A DNA stretch of 64,000 nucleotides from an uncultured Lachnospiraceae bacterium (GCA_900546325.1 URCR01000002.1:1-64000), one strand, 5' to 3'. Shown: positions 9,530-17,216, counted from the first letter of the stretch. A program made the numbers and translations. Notes: generated by a model not told the origin, from the letters alone.

Positions 9530-9849
9530 TACTTTCCCTCCACTTCATACAGAACTTCATACATGTTTTCCGACTTGATATACTGTTCATCTTTTTCCCA
9601 AAACAACTCATATTTGTCAAGGATTTCCTCTACTTGTTCTTCCAGGTCAAAGTCTTTTTGATCCGTATAAAGCTCTATGTTTACTTTGTTACTTTTAAAA
9701 TAGACTTTTCCGTCTGCCGAAAAGTTATTGCTTCCTGGAATCAACCAACAAATAAACGGAGGATTGACTGCTTCCTCCGTCTCAAAATGATGATATCTAT
9801 ATTCAATTCCTATTTCCTGCAATATTCTCTCTATCTTTTCTTGTGTCAT
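9529..9849 (-). CDS. tail terminator / minor tail protein
   Basis: 106 aa, between the gp10-like joining protein and the major tail protein, the usual tail-terminator slot. The motif AVNPPFICWLIPGSNNFSADGK and the strand pattern fit small phage minor tail proteins that cap the tail tube. ATG overlaps the preceding stop (ATGA). Its SD is weak, so it probably depends on coupling. Its own stop overlaps the AGG of the major tail protein. Confidence 0.65.
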   Translation of the reverse strand: MTQEKIERILQEIGIEYRYHHFETEEAVNPPFICWLIPGSNNFSADGKVYFKSNKVNIELYTDQKDFDLEEQVEEILDKYELFWEKDEQYIKSENMYEVLYEVEGK

Positions 9850-10226
9850 AGGCTTCGTTTTAACCTTTCCATCAAAATTTCCTTTGCATGCTTTTCTGCA
9901 ATACTGATATGTGGGATTCCATCCACTCTTCCACCATTTCTTTTCGCATGTCCATGCTCCAATAAGTGTGTGATGCGATAAGACGGCTTTTTAGAATATA
10001 CTACCGTATTAAACTTGTATCTGCCTTTCAGCTTGGCATCTCGTTTGTATGTCCAATGTTTTTTATAATCTCCATCTCTTTCCGGAGATGTCGTTCTGAG
10101 TTCAGCTGCCGTCTGCTTTGCTGTTTCTTTTACAGCTTTTTCCACCGCTTCCATTACATCTTCCCGATAGGCATCCAACTCATTGATTACTGCGATCGCC
10201 AATTCATCAATATCAATTTTAGCCAT
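9846..10226 (-). CDS. HK97 gp10-like head-tail joining protein
   Basis: 126 aa. Starts MAKIDIDELAIAVINELDAY and contains ELRTTSPERDGDYKKHW and YRITHLLEHGHAKRNGG, the HLLE-GHA/K-R-GG signature of the HK97 gp10 family found at the head-tail interface. ATG start. It overlaps the upstream gene by 8 nt and the downstream gene by 4 nt, so it is translationally coupled. Confidence 0.82.
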   Translation of the reverse strand: MAKIDIDELAIAVINELDAYREDVMEAVEKAVKETAKQTAAELRTTSPERDGDYKKHWTYKRDAKLKGRYKFNTVVYSKKPSYRITHLLEHGHAKRNGGRVDGIPHISIAEKHAKEILMERLKRSL

Positions 10227-10569
10227 ATTCTCTCACATCCTCATAGAGTGTTGTAATCTTTTCCAATGACAAAAACATGCACTGAGGAGTCTGGTCATAT
10301 TTATTCTGGATCTGCACAATTTTATACTGCATTCCCCGGATCATGCACACATCCATCGTTGATATATTATCAATCGGCAGGATAGCTATTACTTCATCAA
10401 TCTGGCTTGATAGTACCTTTGCTTCATAAAATCGTTTGATCCCAACCGTCCGATATCCGAACCGCACATGTTCCTGCTTTGTTTCCACGATTTTCCGTCC
10501 TTGGACTTTGCATACCTCTAAACACCCATCATTGAATGTAACAAATTTTGTTTCCTTACGTCTCGGCAT
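10219..10569 (-). CDS. head-tail adaptor (stopper-like)
   Basis: 116 aa from ATG at 10569 (GGAGGAAGAAAA then ATG); a longer reading back to 10602 would include the SD. Begins MPRRKETKFVTFNDGCLEVC, ends near TLYEDVREYG. Its position between the connector and the gp10-like gene, the size, and an IL-seq like IDEVIAILPIDNIS fit phage head closure/stopper proteins. No catalytic motif is present. ATG start. Confidence 0.65.
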   Translation of the reverse strand: MPRRKETKFVTFNDGCLEVCKVQGRKIVETKQEHVRFGYRTVGIKRFYEAKVLSSQIDEVIAILPIDNISTMDVCMIRGMQYKIVQIQNKYDQTPQCMFLSLEKITTLYEDVREYG

Positions 10570-10840
10570 TTTTCTTCCTCCAGTTATGGATCTGTAATGC
10601 AATTATTTCTTGTTTATAATTTTTTGCAAACTCATCTACTTGACCAGCTCGCGCATACATGCAGTAATTCAAAAGTAAATCCTTTTCCGGTGTCTCTCCT
10701 TCAAAATCACATTGCCCGATTTTCCCTTTTAAGAACGCTTTCCCACGTTCGATGATCCCGGAGAGCTTTTTTCGCTCTCCGAGTTCCATTTCCCAAGTGA
10801 TGTCCAGAAAATTTTTTACATCCTCCAGTAATCGGTCCAT
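10556..10840 (-). CDS. head-tail connector (gp6-like)
   Basis: 94 aa, directly after the capsid gene. Helical: MDRLLEDVKNFLDITWEM, KDLLLNYCMYARAGQVDEFA, HNWRKK. It matches the Gp6/DNA-packaging adaptor family that sits under the portal. ATG after AAGGAGTAAAG. Overlaps the downstream adaptor by 14 nt. Confidence 0.75.
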   Translation of the reverse strand: MDRLLEDVKNFLDITWEMELGERKKLSGIIERGKAFLKGKIGQCDFEGETPEKDLLLNYCMYARAGQVDEFAKNYKQEIIALQIHNWRKKNAET

Positions 10841-10842
10841 CT

Positions 10843-12312
10843 TTACTCCTTATTCTTTGTTACAGTGACCTGGTACTCTTTTGTCGCCTTGCCGTCTGTT
10901 ACTTTTACTTTCACAACGTTTCCGGCTCCTTCCTGCCAAGTTACTCTGCTTCCGTTCTCAATCGGTTTGTCGTTAAACTTCACTTCGATTTCCGCTGTCG
11001 TGTCTGCTGCGATTGCCTGCACTGTGTTGGATGCATCTGTTGTAGTCAAAGTATATGTCAGTGTTCCTTCTGCAAATTCCGGTGTAAGTGTATGTCCTCC
11101 AACCTTAAGATCTGCTAGATTCGCATTCTCAACATTCTCTTCCGGCTGTGCCACTTCCACTTCGTATCTTGCACGCTGCAATTCCGTAATATCCAGTAAT
11201 ACAAATGCATTGTCGTCCATAGCAAATCCATGTCCATACATCTTGATCAGATATACTCTTTCGTCTTCCAAAAATCTGTAATCATCAGAGTATAGGATTC
11301 TTCCTCCGTTTTCGATTCCAGATCCCATAAAATACAGTTTCGCCATTCCGAACACTGCTTTTCCTACGGCCACCGCCGGAGACTGGATAATCTCGATCGG
11401 GAACGGAAGTGTACTCACATATCCGCCGCCCGGAGCCGGTCTCTGTGTCGCCGGAAGAACCTTGCTAAAATAATCTGCCGGGTTTACTACAAGGATTAAC
11501 GAATCCACTGTTCTTGACTGCCCCTTTTCATTGATAGCCATAATCGCAGCCAGCTTTCCAAGCTGGATATCATCAAACTTTGTGATTTTGATTGCTTTCT
11601 TTTCCGGATACTCCCCGCCTTTTACAGATACGTTTTCTCCTACTTGTCTTGTCATTCCGATCGGCATATCTTTTCCAGTACCATTTACGATACCGTCTTC
11701 CAGTCCGTTCGCAAGAGCTTCATATAACACTTCTCTCACATATCTGTCTAACCACTCTGGTCCCAGGTCTAACATAGCTTTACAAACTGGAAGGAACGCA
11801 GATAATTTGCTTAATGTTACATCTACTTCCTTGAATCCAGATGTAAGTTCCTGGATAATCTCCGCACAAAGTTTCCCCCATGCAGCCTTCTGATATCCGT
11901 TGGTATTCATCATCATTCTTGTCAGCCCAGTCACGGAAGTAAACTGGATTTTGGACAGTAATGGATGATTTGTTTTTAAATCCTCAAATACTTTATCTAA
12001 GATTGTAAATGGCATTACAACATCGAGGTTTTCTACTGCCTGCTTTGGATTCGGTGCTTTCATTGCTTCAGAGAGTTTCTGGTAATATTCTCTCTCTTTC
12101 GATGTCAGCTGTCTGACTCCTCTGTCAGATAAAATTTTCTGATCTGTTTCTTCTACAATCGCTTTCGCCTGCTCTAAAACATTCTCCTGGATCTTATCAC
12201 ACAGTTCCACAAATGCTGCCTGAAACTGTTCTGTATCTCCGTCTTTAATTGCATCGTTCATTTTCTGTACGATTGCTTTCTTTTCCATTTCAATTACGTC
12301 TAAATTTTTCCT
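10843..12312 (-). CDS. HK97-fold major capsid protein with C-terminal Ig-like domain, AGG start
   Basis: 489 aa. The N-terminal ~100 aa is a helical delta/scaffold-like region (cleaved by the adjacent protease in relatives). The HK97 core follows (VMPFTILDKVFEDLKTNHPLL, ATQRPAPGGGYVSTLPFPI). The last ~85 aa (LTPEFAEGTLTYTLT ... EYQVTVTK) form a cadherin/Ig-like beta sandwich, a capsid decoration. ATG at 12288 has no nearby SD. AGG at 12312-12310 lies 9 nt after GGAGG inside the protease gene's end and gives (M)KNLDVIEMEKKAIVQKMNDA. This case is slightly weaker than the others because an in-frame ATG lies 8 codons downstream. Confidence 0.85.
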   Translation of the reverse strand, partial: RKNLDVIEMEKKAIVQKMNDAIKDGDTEQFQAAFVELCDKIQENVLEQAKAIVEETDQKILSDRGVRQLTSKEREYYQKLSEAMKAPNPKQAVENLDVVMPFTILDKVFEDLKTNHPLLSKIQFTSVTGLTRMMMNTNGYQKAAWGKLCAEIIQELTSGFKEVDVTLSKLSAFLPVCKAMLDLGPEWLDRYVREVLYEALANGLEDGIVNGTGKDMPIGMTRQVGENVSVKGGEYPEKKAIKITKFDDIQLGKLAAIMAINEKGQSRTVDSLILVVNPADYFSKVLPATQRPAPGGGYVSTLPFPIEIIQSPAVAVGKAVFGMAKLYFMGSGIENGGRILYSDDYRFLEDERVYLIKMYGHGFAMDDNAFVLLDITELQRARYEVEVAQPEENVENANLADLKVGGHTLTPEFAEGTLTYTLTTTDASNTVQAIAADTTAEIEVKFNDKPIENGSRVTWQEGAGNVVKVKVTDGKATKEYQVTVTKNKE

Positions 12313-13058
12313 TGTATTGTTCCTCCTTTAAAAAGTTCTAATATTTTATTTTTCTCCGGCTTTTCCTGCTGCCGCTCTTTCATTTTCGCGATCTGCTGCC
12401 GGAAGCTTTCCTGGCTGTTCAACTGCCTTTGCATGCTGGACAGTTTCTCCAAGATTTCTTCATTTCCTGCTGTTTCTGTTTTTTTATTCATGATCTCGTC
12501 GATCAGACCGTATTCCAAAGCTTTATCCGGTGTCAAATACGTTTCGTTTTGCATCAGTTCAATCAGTTCTTCTTCGCTGATATTCGCTCTTTCCAAAAAC
12601 ACCTGCCGGTTTGCTTCCATCATGTCGTCAAGATCATCGGCATACTTTCTAAGCTGCGCTGCATTTCCGGAACAATACATCCACATATCATGGACAAGTG
12701 CCGTTGTTCCCAGACACATTTTTCTTTCATCGCATGCCTGCAAAATTAAAAATGCAACGCTGTGTGCCACCCCGTCCACAATGCCTACCTTTTTGTTCGA
12801 GCACTGTTTCAGCAGGTTATAGATTGCCACTCCCTCTTTCACGGATCCTCCATTGGAATTGATATGCAGCTCTATTGTCTGTCCTTCTGGAATATCCGAA
12901 AGTTTCTCCGCAAAATACTTAGCAGATGTTTCAGAGTCTTTGTATTCCCACGCATTCCAGTCAAACTCTCCATATTCTGTTACATCATCGTAGATGTACA
13001 GAAGGGTTTTATTTTCTGCCTGCACTGGCTCTATTCTCCAATTTGTAATGTTCTTCCT
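12300..13058 (-). CDS. ClpP-like head maturation protease, AGG start
   Basis: 252 aa. S14 (ClpP) fold: oxyanion GGSVKEGVA, nucleophile Ser in GVAHSVAF, catalytic His in TTALVHDMWM, then an LxxxEAL-like TYLTPDKALEYGLIDEI. It processes the capsid precursor. The stretch back to 13103 contains the portal stop and the SD. AGG at 13058-13056 follows AAAGGGGTG by 5 nt and produces (M)KNITNWRIEPVQAENKTLL; no ATG/GTG/TTG is available there. It overlaps the capsid start by 13 nt. Confidence 0.82.
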   Translation of the reverse strand, partial: RKNITNWRIEPVQAENKTLLYIYDDVTEYGEFDWNAWEYKDSETSAKYFAEKLSDIPEGQTIELHINSNGGSVKEGVAIYNLLKQCSNKKVGIVDGVAHSVAFLILQACDERKMCLGTTALVHDMWMYCSGNAAQLRKYADDLDDMMEANRQVFLERANISEEELIELMQNETYLTPDKALEYGLIDEIMNKKTETAGNEEILEKLSSMQRQLNSQESFRQQIAKMKERQQEKPEKNKILELFKGGTIQGKI

Positions 13059-13071
13059 TTTCTCACCCCTT

Positions 13072-14256
13072 TCACTGAGTATCATTTTTATCCAATCCTG
13101 CAAGCAGGTCTTGAATCTTACTGTAATTCTTGGTCATAAAATGCTGATTCGCCCATTCCTCTTCAATCCGAGGTTTTCCGAGCACTTCTAAAATATCATT
13201 AATCGTAAAGGCTCCGCTTGATATTAACTTGTCCACTGGTGTCGCGATGTCAAAAATATCAATATGTTTTACCGCAAGTGTTTCAATTTTGATATACGTT
13301 CCTTGCTTAAATCCTTCGTACCCATTCCGTTTCCGGTTGATCTCCTGCTGCAACATTTTAATCAATGGATCTACGACAAAAGTCAGCAGCTCATCAATTG
13401 CTTTTCCGGTATCCTGTACATCTCCTTTTGCAAGGCTCGGCGGGAAGGAAAATCCTCTGGCAGTAAATTCGAATATATCATCTGCAAGTGATTTGATATC
13501 TCTTGTAGACTCAGTGGAATACGTCTTTCCGCTGTCCGATATATCCTGATACTCGTATCCATTAAATAATGGCAATACTGCATTTTCTTTACTGAAGAAA
13601 TTTTTGAAATGTTCCGTCATGAGCTGATCGAAATTTTCGTTGAAATTATCATCTTCTTGAGCGATTGCTTCTATCTTTAAAATTCCTTTTTTCCCTCTTG
13701 ATTTCTTGTATGCTTCCTGCGCATACACGATCAGTTTGGAGTACGTCTCGTACATTCCGTTCATCAATTTCCTCATGTCATTTGAGTTCAACTCAAAAAA
13801 CATGACATCCGACATTTCCAATGTTTCTGATAGTTCATATCCGTCAATGACAATTCCGCTAAACTTGTAATCTTTCAAAGCAAAAATTTCTTTGCAGTAA
13901 GAATCAGCTACATACAATTTTTTGTTTACTTCCACGACAAGGCATTCATTGTTTCTATATAATTTTCCAATGAGTTTGTTCACGAATCCTGCTGCATTCT
14001 GATTTTGATTCGGCTCATAATTCCAAAGATAATACTCTGCAGCTTTAACTTCTTTTCCTTTTACATAAGTCTTAAATTCACATTTACTCACTGCATTTGC
14101 AATTTTATTTACGCAAGTCCAAAAAGCCAGTTCTCTGAGATAAATCTCATAGATCGCTCCCTGCACTTCTTTGTCCTCCATGATATCCCGCATGTTAATA
14201 CTGATATTTCCGACTCCTAGTTTCTTGATCAGCCAGTCTTTTATGCTTAACTTCCT
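13072..14256 (-). CDS. portal protein, AGG start
   Basis: 394 aa. HK97-type portal: WTCVNKIANAVSKCEF, VNKLIGKLYRNNECLVVEV, FSFPPSLAKGDVQDTGKAIDELL, VDPLIKMLQQEINRK. It is the dodecameric DNA channel of the head. The longest standard reading begins at ATG 14193 without an SD and lacks the first helix. AAGGAGGTG, overlapping the TerL stop, is followed by AGAGT and AGG (14256-14254), which gives (M)KLSIKDWLIKKLGVGN, a typical portal N-terminus. Confidence 0.86.
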   Translation of the reverse strand, partial: RKLSIKDWLIKKLGVGNISINMRDIMEDKEVQGAIYEIYLRELAFWTCVNKIANAVSKCEFKTYVKGKEVKAAEYYLWNYEPNQNQNAAGFVNKLIGKLYRNNECLVVEVNKKLYVADSYCKEIFALKDYKFSGIVIDGYELSETLEMSDVMFFELNSNDMRKLMNGMYETYSKLIVYAQEAYKKSRGKKGILKIEAIAQEDDNFNENFDQLMTEHFKNFFSKENAVLPLFNGYEYQDISDSGKTYSTESTRDIKSLADDIFEFTARGFSFPPSLAKGDVQDTGKAIDELLTFVVDPLIKMLQQEINRKRNGYEGFKQGTYIKIETLAVKHIDIFDIATPVDKLISSGAFTINDILEVLGKPRIEEEWANQHFMTKNYSKIQDLLAGLDKNDTQ

Positions 14257-14268
14257 ACTCTCACCTCC

Positions 14269-15954
14269 TTAATAGCTGTATACCATTGTTGCTGGGGTTG
14301 GCTTTGGCCGTTTCTGTGGCAACTCATCTTCTATGGTCATTGCCGCTACCAGTGCCATAAATGGATCTGTCTTCCTGCTTTTTGCTTCAATTTTCCCATA
14401 CACAAAATTCCCCATATCAGCATCATCTTCTTTTCCCGGCTTTCTTCCATGCCTGATCAGCTTTGCATTGTTCGTTGCCCAACGAAGTTCCGGTGCGTCT
14501 CCCCAGTTAAACCACCGATTTGTAAAGCAGCTATCAATTACTGGCGCAACCCTCATAACGTCTGATGGTCTGATTAGTTTCAGATTTTTATTTATTTTCA
14601 GATCAAACCCTATTTCCTTTAAATATTTGGCCAATAACGCGAACCGAAAATCATCAACCGCAAGCTTTTTGATGTTATACTTTCTCTTCGCTTGCTGAAT
14701 ATATTCTGTAATCACTGACGGGTGTATTTCATTTTCATCCACCAACGTGAGTCTCCCCATATCCGCCCATTCTTCCCACGGAGCTTTTATCCTCTCCAAA
14801 TCATTTGATTGGAGGCACATCCAGGAATGGCTTATATCATATCTTTTATCTCCATCTCTAAAATGTAAATCTACCGAAGCCCAGTCATTCAGTTTCGTAT
14901 AGTCTACTCCGCAAGTACAGCTCCATCGTTCCAAATCCGGAAGAATAATATTGGTGGCTGCTATATTATCCCAATCTGCTACGCTCATCTCTTCTGCATT
15001 TTCCGGAATATTCATTCGCTTTGTCATAAATGCCCGCAGTCTTCTTGGATTCTTCTTCCATTCCCGGTATTCCTTTCGCATCTCCTCCTGCAGATTCGGC
15101 AAATACGGAAGGGATGGATTGGCCATTGGCCAATTTGCTTCATCATCGACATCTTCTTTTTTATTCAGTCTGCAAATAAAAGGTAAAAGACCATTGTCCG
15201 GTTCTCCTCCCCGTAAGATTTCTTCTGCCGTTTCCAGTAGATCATCCAGTGGTCCTTCCCTGACATCACCATTTGTAGTATAGTAAGATCTTCTCGGATG
15301 TTTCTTTTTTCCAAGACCGGTTGTAAATACGTTAATATTCTTATAATCTTCGTACTGATGGATCTCATTGAAGATACAGATTCCAGATCGCAGACCATCC
15401 TTCCCCTTCGGGCTGTTCGTTCTGCCTCGCATAACACTTTTGGTTTTCAGACTCACTACTTTTTCTTTTGTCCAATAAAAAAACTTTTTTAGTTTTTTCA
15501 TAACAGAAGGCTCCTCAAATGCATTGATAACATCTTGCACTGGTCTCATCGCCTGGTCCTCATTATTCGCACAAATATCAACATCGTACTCTCGAATACC
15601 ATTATATGGGGACATTAAGCACGCAGATTCTACCGCAATCGTACCATCTTTCCCCGCTCCTCTCCCCAACATGCAAAACAAATCCGGCCATCTCGGCATC
15701 CCCGATTCTCTCCAATATGTGCAGTCATGCAGTCCAATCACGAACTTCTGCCACGGGAAAATATCCTCAAATGGGAAGTATTTGGTGAGTCCCATATACT
15801 TCTCAAACTGCTCCTCATCTATGAAAATATCTTCATTCTCAAAACACCATTTTACATGCTTAATCAGCAGTTCCTGATCCTCACACACTGCATAGGTTTT
15901 ATGCTCAACAATGTCAATCCACTCCTGGATATATGGATGGATTTTACAACTCAT
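14269..15954 (-). CDS. terminase large subunit (TerL)
   Basis: 561 aa. N-terminal ATPase: Walker A-like LGRGAGKDGT, Walker B ICIFNEIHQYE, motif III-like SYYTTNGD. C-terminal RNase H-type nuclease starting at CGVDYTKLNDWASVDL. It packages and cuts phage DNA. The start is ATG at 15954 (MSCKIHPYIQEW), overlapping the end of TerS after GGGAG; a longer reading to 15996 is inside TerS. TerL, unlike its neighbours on both sides, keeps ATG. Confidence 0.92.
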   Translation of the reverse strand: MSCKIHPYIQEWIDIVEHKTYAVCEDQELLIKHVKWCFENEDIFIDEEQFEKYMGLTKYFPFEDIFPWQKFVIGLHDCTYWRESGMPRWPDLFCMLGRGAGKDGTIAVESACLMSPYNGIREYDVDICANNEDQAMRPVQDVINAFEEPSVMKKLKKFFYWTKEKVVSLKTKSVMRGRTNSPKGKDGLRSGICIFNEIHQYEDYKNINVFTTGLGKKKHPRRSYYTTNGDVREGPLDDLLETAEEILRGGEPDNGLLPFICRLNKKEDVDDEANWPMANPSLPYLPNLQEEMRKEYREWKKNPRRLRAFMTKRMNIPENAEEMSVADWDNIAATNIILPDLERWSCTCGVDYTKLNDWASVDLHFRDGDKRYDISHSWMCLQSNDLERIKAPWEEWADMGRLTLVDENEIHPSVITEYIQQAKRKYNIKKLAVDDFRFALLAKYLKEIGFDLKINKNLKLIRPSDVMRVAPVIDSCFTNRWFNWGDAPELRWATNNAKLIRHGRKPGKEDDADMGNFVYGKIEAKSRKTDPFMALVAAMTIEDELPQKRPKPTPATMVYSY

Positions 15955-16276
15955 CGTCATCATCTCCCGTATCTCCGGAAACCGGCTTAATTCCAATGCT
16001 ATCCAGTATTTTTAACATCTGTGCGCTTACCTTAATTCTCTGATCTATGGAGTCATTTTTCTTCTGTCCTTTTTGGCCACCGCCGTTGTTATATTCGACA
16101 ACCGCTCCTCTCCTTTTTATGTCTGCGATCAAGTCATTTTCCAAGTCCCAAAAATCCATATATTTATCAACCAGGTCGATGTAATATTTCCCAGTGGTCC
16201 CATTCCTGGCCAGCTGTTCCAAAAGGTCCTCCTTGATTTCTTCTCTTAATATTTCTTTTCTCGTTTTTCTCGCCCT
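15944..16276 (-). CDS. terminase small subunit (P27-like), AGG start
   Basis: 110 aa. Helical DNA-recognition subunit of the P27/phage terminase small family: KYYIDLVDKYMDFWDLENDLI, IKVSAQMLKILDSIG. The standard reading begins at a TTG in mid-helix (16222). Upstream, GGAGGGGTG is followed by GTCTA and AGG (16276-16274), giving (M)ARKTRKEILREEIKEDLLEQL, a normal TerS N-terminus. Overlaps TerL by 11 nt. Confidence 0.83.
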   Translation of the reverse strand, partial: RARKTRKEILREEIKEDLLEQLARNGTTGKYYIDLVDKYMDFWDLENDLIADIKRRGAVVEYNNGGGQKGQKKNDSIDQRIKVSAQMLKILDSIGIKPVSGDTGDDDDEL

Positions 16277-16359
16277 TAGACCACCCCTCCTTCACGCGCG
16301 CGCGGAAAAATCTCTTTTGTCAAGAGCACCCACCGGTCTCTAACGGCCAAATTAAAACC

Positions 16360-16392
16360 CGATTTTTTTCGACCGGGGGTACTCTCTCATTT
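16360..16392. other. putative cos region of prophage A
   Basis: A T-rich stretch followed by CGACCGGGGGTACTC lies between TerS and the HNH gene. Terminase, HNH and a G5 run in this order are common in 3'-overhang cos phages, and prophage B has a similar G-run at the matching place. Function is inferred only. Confidence 0.3.
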
Positions 16393-16731
16393 TTACCATC
16401 TCTCTTCTGTCAATGGCTTCTTCTTTTCTTTTTTACGGTATCCATGTACTTCTTCATGACATTCATGGCATAGACTTATAAGATTTCTTTTCTTCTCTCC
16501 CTTAAAGTAATACCAGATTTCTAATGCCTTATCTGGATGCTTCTTTACATAGTTTACATGATGGACTGTTGTAGCTTTCTTATACTTTCCTCTCTGCTTG
16601 CATATCTGGCATTCATATTTGTCAAGCTTCAAGACTTCTTCTCGTTTCACTTTCCATTTGCTCCATGTGTAGAATCTATGTACGTTTTCTTTTATGCATT
16701 TTTTTACAAATGCAATGTCATGCTCTGTCAT
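16393..16731 (-). CDS. HNH endonuclease adjoining terminase
   Basis: 112 aa. Classic HNH/zinc layout: CQIC, VHHVNY, LISLCHECHEEVHG. ATG after CAAGGAGGTATC. Such HNH proteins next to terminases support cos cleavage and packaging in many siphoviruses. It lies between the cos-like region and the tRNA genes. Confidence 0.88.
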   Translation of the reverse strand: MTEHDIAFVKKCIKENVHRFYTWSKWKVKREEVLKLDKYECQICKQRGKYKKATTVHHVNYVKKHPDKALEIWYYFKGEKKRNLISLCHECHEEVHGYRKKEKKKPLTEERW

Positions 16732-16748
16732 GATACCTCCTTGATGAG

Positions 16749-16821
16749 TTGCAGGAGAAGGACTCGAACCTCCGACTTCCAGCTAAGGAGACTGGCGAGC
16801 TTCCAACTGCTCTATCCTGCT
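16749..16821 (-). tRNA. initiator-like tRNA with CCU anticodon (reads AGG)
   Basis: 73 nt fit canonical numbering exactly. The acceptor stem has six pairs (GCAGGA/TCCTGC) plus A1 x A72 unpaired; A73; no encoded CCA. The D stem GAGC/GCTC gives A11:U24, the purine-pyrimidine order of initiators; elongators have the reverse. D loop AGTTGGAA includes A20. Anticodon arm CCAGT/GCTGG with loop CTCCTTA: U33, anticodon C34 C35 U36, unusual U37. Pairs 29-31/39-41 are A:U, G:C, U.G, so only the middle G:C of the initiator trio remains. T arm GGAGG TTCGAGT CCTTC. The body resembles clostridial fMet tRNA, not tRNA-Arg. A20 and C35 are arginyl-synthetase identity elements, so Arg charging is possible. Proposed decoder of the AGG starts (inference). 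Confidence 0.88.
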
Positions 16822-16845
16822 ATGTATGTGTGCTACATCGCACAG

Positions 16846-16919
16846 TGTGCAGGTTAGGATTCGAACCTAACAACGCGCCCGCTCTCACGAACCGCACTTT
16901 CCTTTAATGCTATCTGCAC
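16846..16919 (-). tRNA. degenerate tRNA or tRNA-like RNA
   Basis: A good acceptor stem (GTGCAG/CTGCAC with one mismatch at 7-66), D arm GCAT/GTGC and a perfect T arm (TTAGG TTCGAAT CCTAA). The central arm does not form a normal 5-bp/7-nt anticodon arm; instead GTTC-GTGA-GAGC folds as a 4-bp stem with a GNRA tetraloop. No anticodon can be assigned. It is either a decayed tRNA or a tRNA mimic. It lies 24 nt from the CCU tRNA. Confidence 0.5.
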
Positions 16920-17015
16920 TCCTTTTTTTGCGCAAAATAGGCTTTTGCCTAGAGCCTTTTACCGTCTTTGCTCAGGACGCAGAAAAGCACCCGGCTTTCG
17001 CCAGATGCTTCACTG

Positions 17016-17216
17016 TTATTTGCTATTCACTTCTTCAATAAATTCTTTCATCAGTTCGCTGATCTTTCCAGCTTGGCTGACTCCTGCTTCCTTACAGGCA
17101 GATTCAAATTGTTCCACTAATTCTCTTTTCAGCTTGAATCCTTTCGTCATCCATCCCGCTTTCTTCTGATACTTTTCTGATGCGATTGTTTGTGGTTTCG
17201 GCTTTCCTATCGGCAT
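17016..17216 (-). CDS. small DNA-binding-like protein
   Basis: 66 aa from ATG 17216, 8 nt after GGAGTG. Basic N-terminus (MPIGKPKPQTIASEKYQKK), then a ribbon-helix-helix-like stretch FKLKRELVEQFESACKEAGVSQAGKISELMKEFIEE. Probably an Arc/CopG-type regulator. The start overlaps the end of the upstream membrane-protein gene. Confidence 0.6.
   Translation of the reverse strand: MPIGKPKPQTIASEKYQKKAGWMTKGFKLKRELVEQFESACKEAGVSQAGKISELMKEFIEEVNSK

Noticed and set aside
9529..10840. Search for AGG starts in the connector and tail terminator genes
   Set aside because: These have plausible ATG starts (9849, 10226, 10569, 10840) and natural N-termini, so I left them as ATG.
1647..16276. AGG starts as random sequencing errors or decay
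   Set aside because: The frames are otherwise intact, the same codon replaces ATG at nine or more start sites, and AATGGCA strings elsewhere in the window (for example the prophage B protease start at 48596) are unchanged. Still worth a read-level check.
16749..16821. Ordinary tRNA-Arg(CCU) supplied for rare AGG codons
   Set aside because: Internal AGG codons do exist, but A1 x A72, A11:U24 and the fMet-like D arm are not elongator traits. A dual role cannot be excluded.
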